64,000 nt of DNA from J054 sp965223095 (GTDB lineage: Bacteria > Pseudomonadota > Gammaproteobacteria > Steroidobacterales > GCA-2729495): NCBI GenBank assembly GCA_965223095.1, contig OZ244979.1:3286001-3350000 (forward strand), in the 5' to 3' direction. The notes beneath the pieces are model-generated. The model worked only from the letters and a program-made list of their open reading frames with translations, was not told the origin of the DNA and made no database searches. Below, in pieces: positions 61,804-64,000 of this stretch; positions within the stretch are counted from its first letter, which is position 1; each line of letters starts with the position of its first letter. The translations under genes and the position numbers were made by a program.

Positions 61804-62805
61804 CTACTGCTTCACGGGCGCCGGCTCTTGTTCTTCGGCATAGCGCTCGAGACTGGAAAGACTATTGCCTGCCATCACCGTCGGTGCATCAAAATATTTC
61901 GCGTAGTGCTTCTCCGCATAGTCCACCGCGGAACGCGACAGGACATCTGACGGATGGGCGCAAGTCCCCATGAAGCACTGATACTGGCAATGACCGGGTT
62001 GCTGACCCATCAACATCCACGGCAGCCAGGGCGTAACTCGGTTCCAGGTGCCGTGATAGTCGAGACTGGTGATATCTGGGTTCTGCATATCCTCGGCCTT
62101 AACGTGATGCGCAAACATCTCCGATACTTGCACGATGGGACCGGCAGACTCTCGTGGCCATTTGTCAGGCTGCAAGGCGCTGGGATAAGCCAAATGAATA
62201 TGCATCTCCATTTCTAGCCAATCGCCGTGCTGATACCAAGGTAAGACGAAGGGAATACGCGGTGGTGCTTTTTCTTTGTTTAAGCCGCCAAATTCCGGCG
62301 GTGGCGGAAAATACTCTTCAATGGTGTAGTTGTAGGGGTCGTTGTCCACGTGCACAACTTTTACCGTTTCATCGATGTATGGGTTTTGCCATTCATCAAT
62401 CACTTCACCACTGCGCAAATCGGTATACAAAATGATTTCGCGGCATAAGCGCTCAATGACACCATCTTCCCGTTCTTTAAGACGAATAACACCGAAGCCC
62501 TGCGAACCGAACAAGTCCTGAATTTTCTCACCCGGCCGGTTACCCGCCACATAGCCCTTGAACCAGAAATATTTTTGTTTGCCAAAATCAATGTCACTTT
62601 GAATGCGAGCGTAGGCAAGTTGATTGCCACGGCCCGTGCGCAAGTTGAGATACGGGCCTTCCAGCGCGGGACCCAGACCGTACTTTGCCTTGGCAGCCAT
62701 TTTTGCCTGGGCCTGCTGGCTCATGGCGGCCGTGGCCATACTCATGGCCCCAAAAGCGCCAACACTGGCGAAAGATTTCATGAAATCACGGCGATCTTGC
62801 GACAT
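61804..62805 (-). CDS. DUF1838 family Tat-exported protein, copy 3
   Basis: A 333-residue protein with a Tat signal (Asp-Arg-Arg-Asp-Phe-Met-Lys) and DUF1838 features: 'EGPYLNLRTGRGNQLAYAR', 'REIILYTDLRSGEVIDEWQ', 'NPYIDETVKVVHVDNDPYN' and 'NRVTPWLPWMLMGQQPGHC'. The last block is also in copy 1 ('GWLPWMLMGQRPGH'), so copies 1 and 3 are closer to each other in that region. GGGGA lies nine bases before the start. An MFS gene lies 76 bases upstream on the same strand. Confidence 0.85.
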   Translation of the reverse strand: MSQDRRDFMKSFASVGAFGAMSMATAAMSQQAQAKMAAKAKYGLGPALEGPYLNLRTGRGNQLAYARIQSDIDFGKQKYFWFKGYVAGNRPGEKIQDLFGSQGFGVIRLKEREDGVIERLCREIILYTDLRSGEVIDEWQNPYIDETVKVVHVDNDPYNYTIEEYFPPPPEFGGLNKEKAPPRIPFVLPWYQHGDWLEMEMHIHLAYPSALQPDKWPRESAGPIVQVSEMFAHHVKAEDMQNPDITSLDYHGTWNRVTPWLPWMLMGQQPGHCQYQCFMGTCAHPSDVLSRSAVDYAEKHYAKYFDAPTVMAGNSLSSLERYAEEQEPAPVKQ

Positions 62806-62881
62806 ATTATTATTCCCCGGTAGGCCTAACTCTAACTGCGATCATGGCCCCCAGGCCAAGGATGTGCAACTCGCAGCTATG

Positions 62882-64000
62882 TCATTCCGATAGTGGTGCG
62901 GACTGTGACCGACCCCGCCGCGCCAGCAGACTTAGGGCCCATATCAGCAGCGCCAAATTAGCCGTGGCCATGAACAAGAAAGGTCCAACACGGCTGACAT
63001 TGTCGAACAAATAACCACCCACGATGGCCACGGTAAGGATGCCCAGCGCACCAAACCAGGTCCAGGTTCCAAGCACAGCGCCGCGGCCTCGCTCCGGCGC
63101 CTCTTTGCCGATCAGCGACGTGGCGGAAAGATTGGCGGTCATCTCTGCCATACCGATGAGCGCGGCACATAGATACATCCAAGGACCAATGGGATTGTCA
63201 ATGAAAAACAGCGACCCATAGCCGATAAAACCAAAGCTCATCGCCAAGGCAAGCCCGGCAATACGATCAATGCGATCCAAGATAAAGCCCGCTATGGGCG
63301 CCCAGGGCAAAGCAAAGCCTTGCACCACCACATAAAAAGTTAAAGCTGTCTTACTCGCCTCGGCCGTGGTCAAACCTTGTTCTATACCCGCTTGCGTGAG
63401 CCACAACGTAAAGAAGGTACTCATGACCGAAAGATCGCCCCGAGAAACGCTCGCCGCCGCGTAGGCCAACAGTATTCGGCCGCTGCGCGCGGCTTTGAGC
63501 CCAATCTTAAACGTCGCGAGCAACGGCTCACGTTTGTCGAGTTGCTTGGGCGCACCAGGCGCCAAGCCCAGCGCGAGGACCAAGGCGACGAGCAAACAAA
63601 GCCCCGTGACGGTCCACAGCCAATACTGCCCGGCCTCAACGGTACTCAGACCCATATCGGTAAACCGCACCGGCAAGCCACGCAACAAAGAAATCAATAC
63701 AACCAAGCCCAGCCCATTGAAAATAAAACAAGATGCAATCATCTTGGCGCGACAATGTTCCTGGGTATAGTCATTCGCCACGGCCGGTAGCATGACCGAG
63801 TTGGCGGAGACGCCAAAGGCAAACACCATGCGAAATAAAAACAACATCAACACCGTGCTGGCCAGGGGGTAGAGAAAATAGGCTAAGGCCAAAAATAAGA
63901 ATGCCGCGATGTAGACGGGCTTTCTACCAAATTTATCGGAGAGCGCCCCCACGGGCCCCAGCAAGATAAGCAGCACAATTTCCTGAACAACCGTTAGTCG
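62882..64000 (-). CDS. MFS transporter, cut by the window edge
   Basis: At least 372 residues of an MFS protein; the N-terminal part lies beyond the right edge, since the frame remains open to the last base and begins mid-segment ('VVQEIVLLILLGPVGALSDK'). About ten membrane segments are visible, with 'GALSDKFGRKPVY' (loop 2-3) and 'ERGRGAVLGTWTWFGALGI'. It is a paralogue of the MFS genes at 27173 and 58573 and sits directly upstream of a DUF1838 gene. Substrate unknown. Confidence 0.85.
   Translation of the reverse strand, partial: RLTVVQEIVLLILLGPVGALSDKFGRKPVYIAAFLFLALAYFLYPLASTVLMLFLFRMVFAFGVSANSVMLPAVANDYTQEHCRAKMIASCFIFNGLGLVVLISLLRGLPVRFTDMGLSTVEAGQYWLWTVTGLCLLVALVLALGLAPGAPKQLDKREPLLATFKIGLKAARSGRILLAYAAASVSRGDLSVMSTFFTLWLTQAGIEQGLTTAEASKTALTFYVVVQGFALPWAPIAGFILDRIDRIAGLALAMSFGFIGYGSLFFIDNPIGPWMYLCAALIGMAEMTANLSATSLIGKEAPERGRGAVLGTWTWFGALGILTVAIVGGYLFDNVSRVGPFLFMATANLALLIWALSLLARRGRSQSAPLSE

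Overview
The window looks like chromosomal DNA of a Gram-negative gammaproteobacterium with roughly 54-56 % G+C. The evidence is TonB-dependent uptake, outer-membrane porins, many lipobox and Tat signal peptides, Shine-Dalgarno sequences of the GGAG type, c-di-GMP-I riboswitches and a cytochrome cd1 nitrite reductase. A marine, Woeseia-like lineage would fit, but that is a guess. No rRNA, tRNA, CRISPR array, transposase or phage gene was seen.

Layout. 0-7.8 kb: an orphan solute-binding protein, a SnoaL-like protein, an SDR-type protein followed by two tandem GPH-family symporters, S-formylglutathione hydrolase, a membrane fatty-acid hydroxylase and a TlpA-like thioredoxin. 8.2-11.9 kb: two tandem c-di-GMP-I (GEMM) riboswitches leading into a 1092-aa multi-domain lipoprotein. 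12-16.4 kb: secreted proteins of unknown role, a methyltransferase with a small coiled-coil partner, and a secreted, diverged coproporphyrinogen-oxidase-like protein. 16.5-17.3 kb: a decayed cytochrome P450. 17.4-19.9 kb: a bufferin-type RiPP cluster (DUF2282 precursor, DUF692 MNIO enzyme, DUF2063 partner, DoxX). 20.2-28.5 kb: a heavy-metal module in which a CydDC-like heterodimeric ABC exporter, a MerR regulator, a Zn/Cd/Pb P-type ATPase and an MFS protein are tied together by two near-identical MerR-type operator/promoters. 28.6-38.3 kb: VOC protein, two DUF1838 Tat proteins, FKBP isomerase, two universal stress proteins, an NtrC-like regulator lacking GAFTGA, and a methionine-type aminotransferase overlapping an omega-amidase. 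38.4-42.1 kb: glutamine amidotransferase, CopA-type ATPase, CopZ-like chaperone and a clear terminator. 42.2-46.9 kb: NYN-domain protein and an operon of two SnoaL-like secreted paralogues plus a TonB-dependent receptor. 46.9-53.2 kb: gene remnants, an APC permease, and a porin/FMN-binding-like/hybrid-kinase operon. 53.9-57.4 kb: NirS with an extra N-terminal cytochrome c domain, plus a porin. 57.6-64 kb: a minus-strand run of alpha/beta hydrolase, MFS, aldehyde dehydrogenase, DUF1838 and a second MFS that runs off the edge.

How they may work together. Metal handling is the strongest theme: copper (bufferin cluster, CopA/CopZ) and soft divalent metals (MerR regulon) are both present, and several secreted proteins have predicted mature N-termini with His at position 3, a copper/nickel-binding arrangement. 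c-di-GMP probably controls the large surface lipoprotein. DUF1838 proteins recur twice beside related MFS transporters, suggesting a shared but unknown catabolic or transport role. All functions are inferred from reading the sequence; no database search was run.
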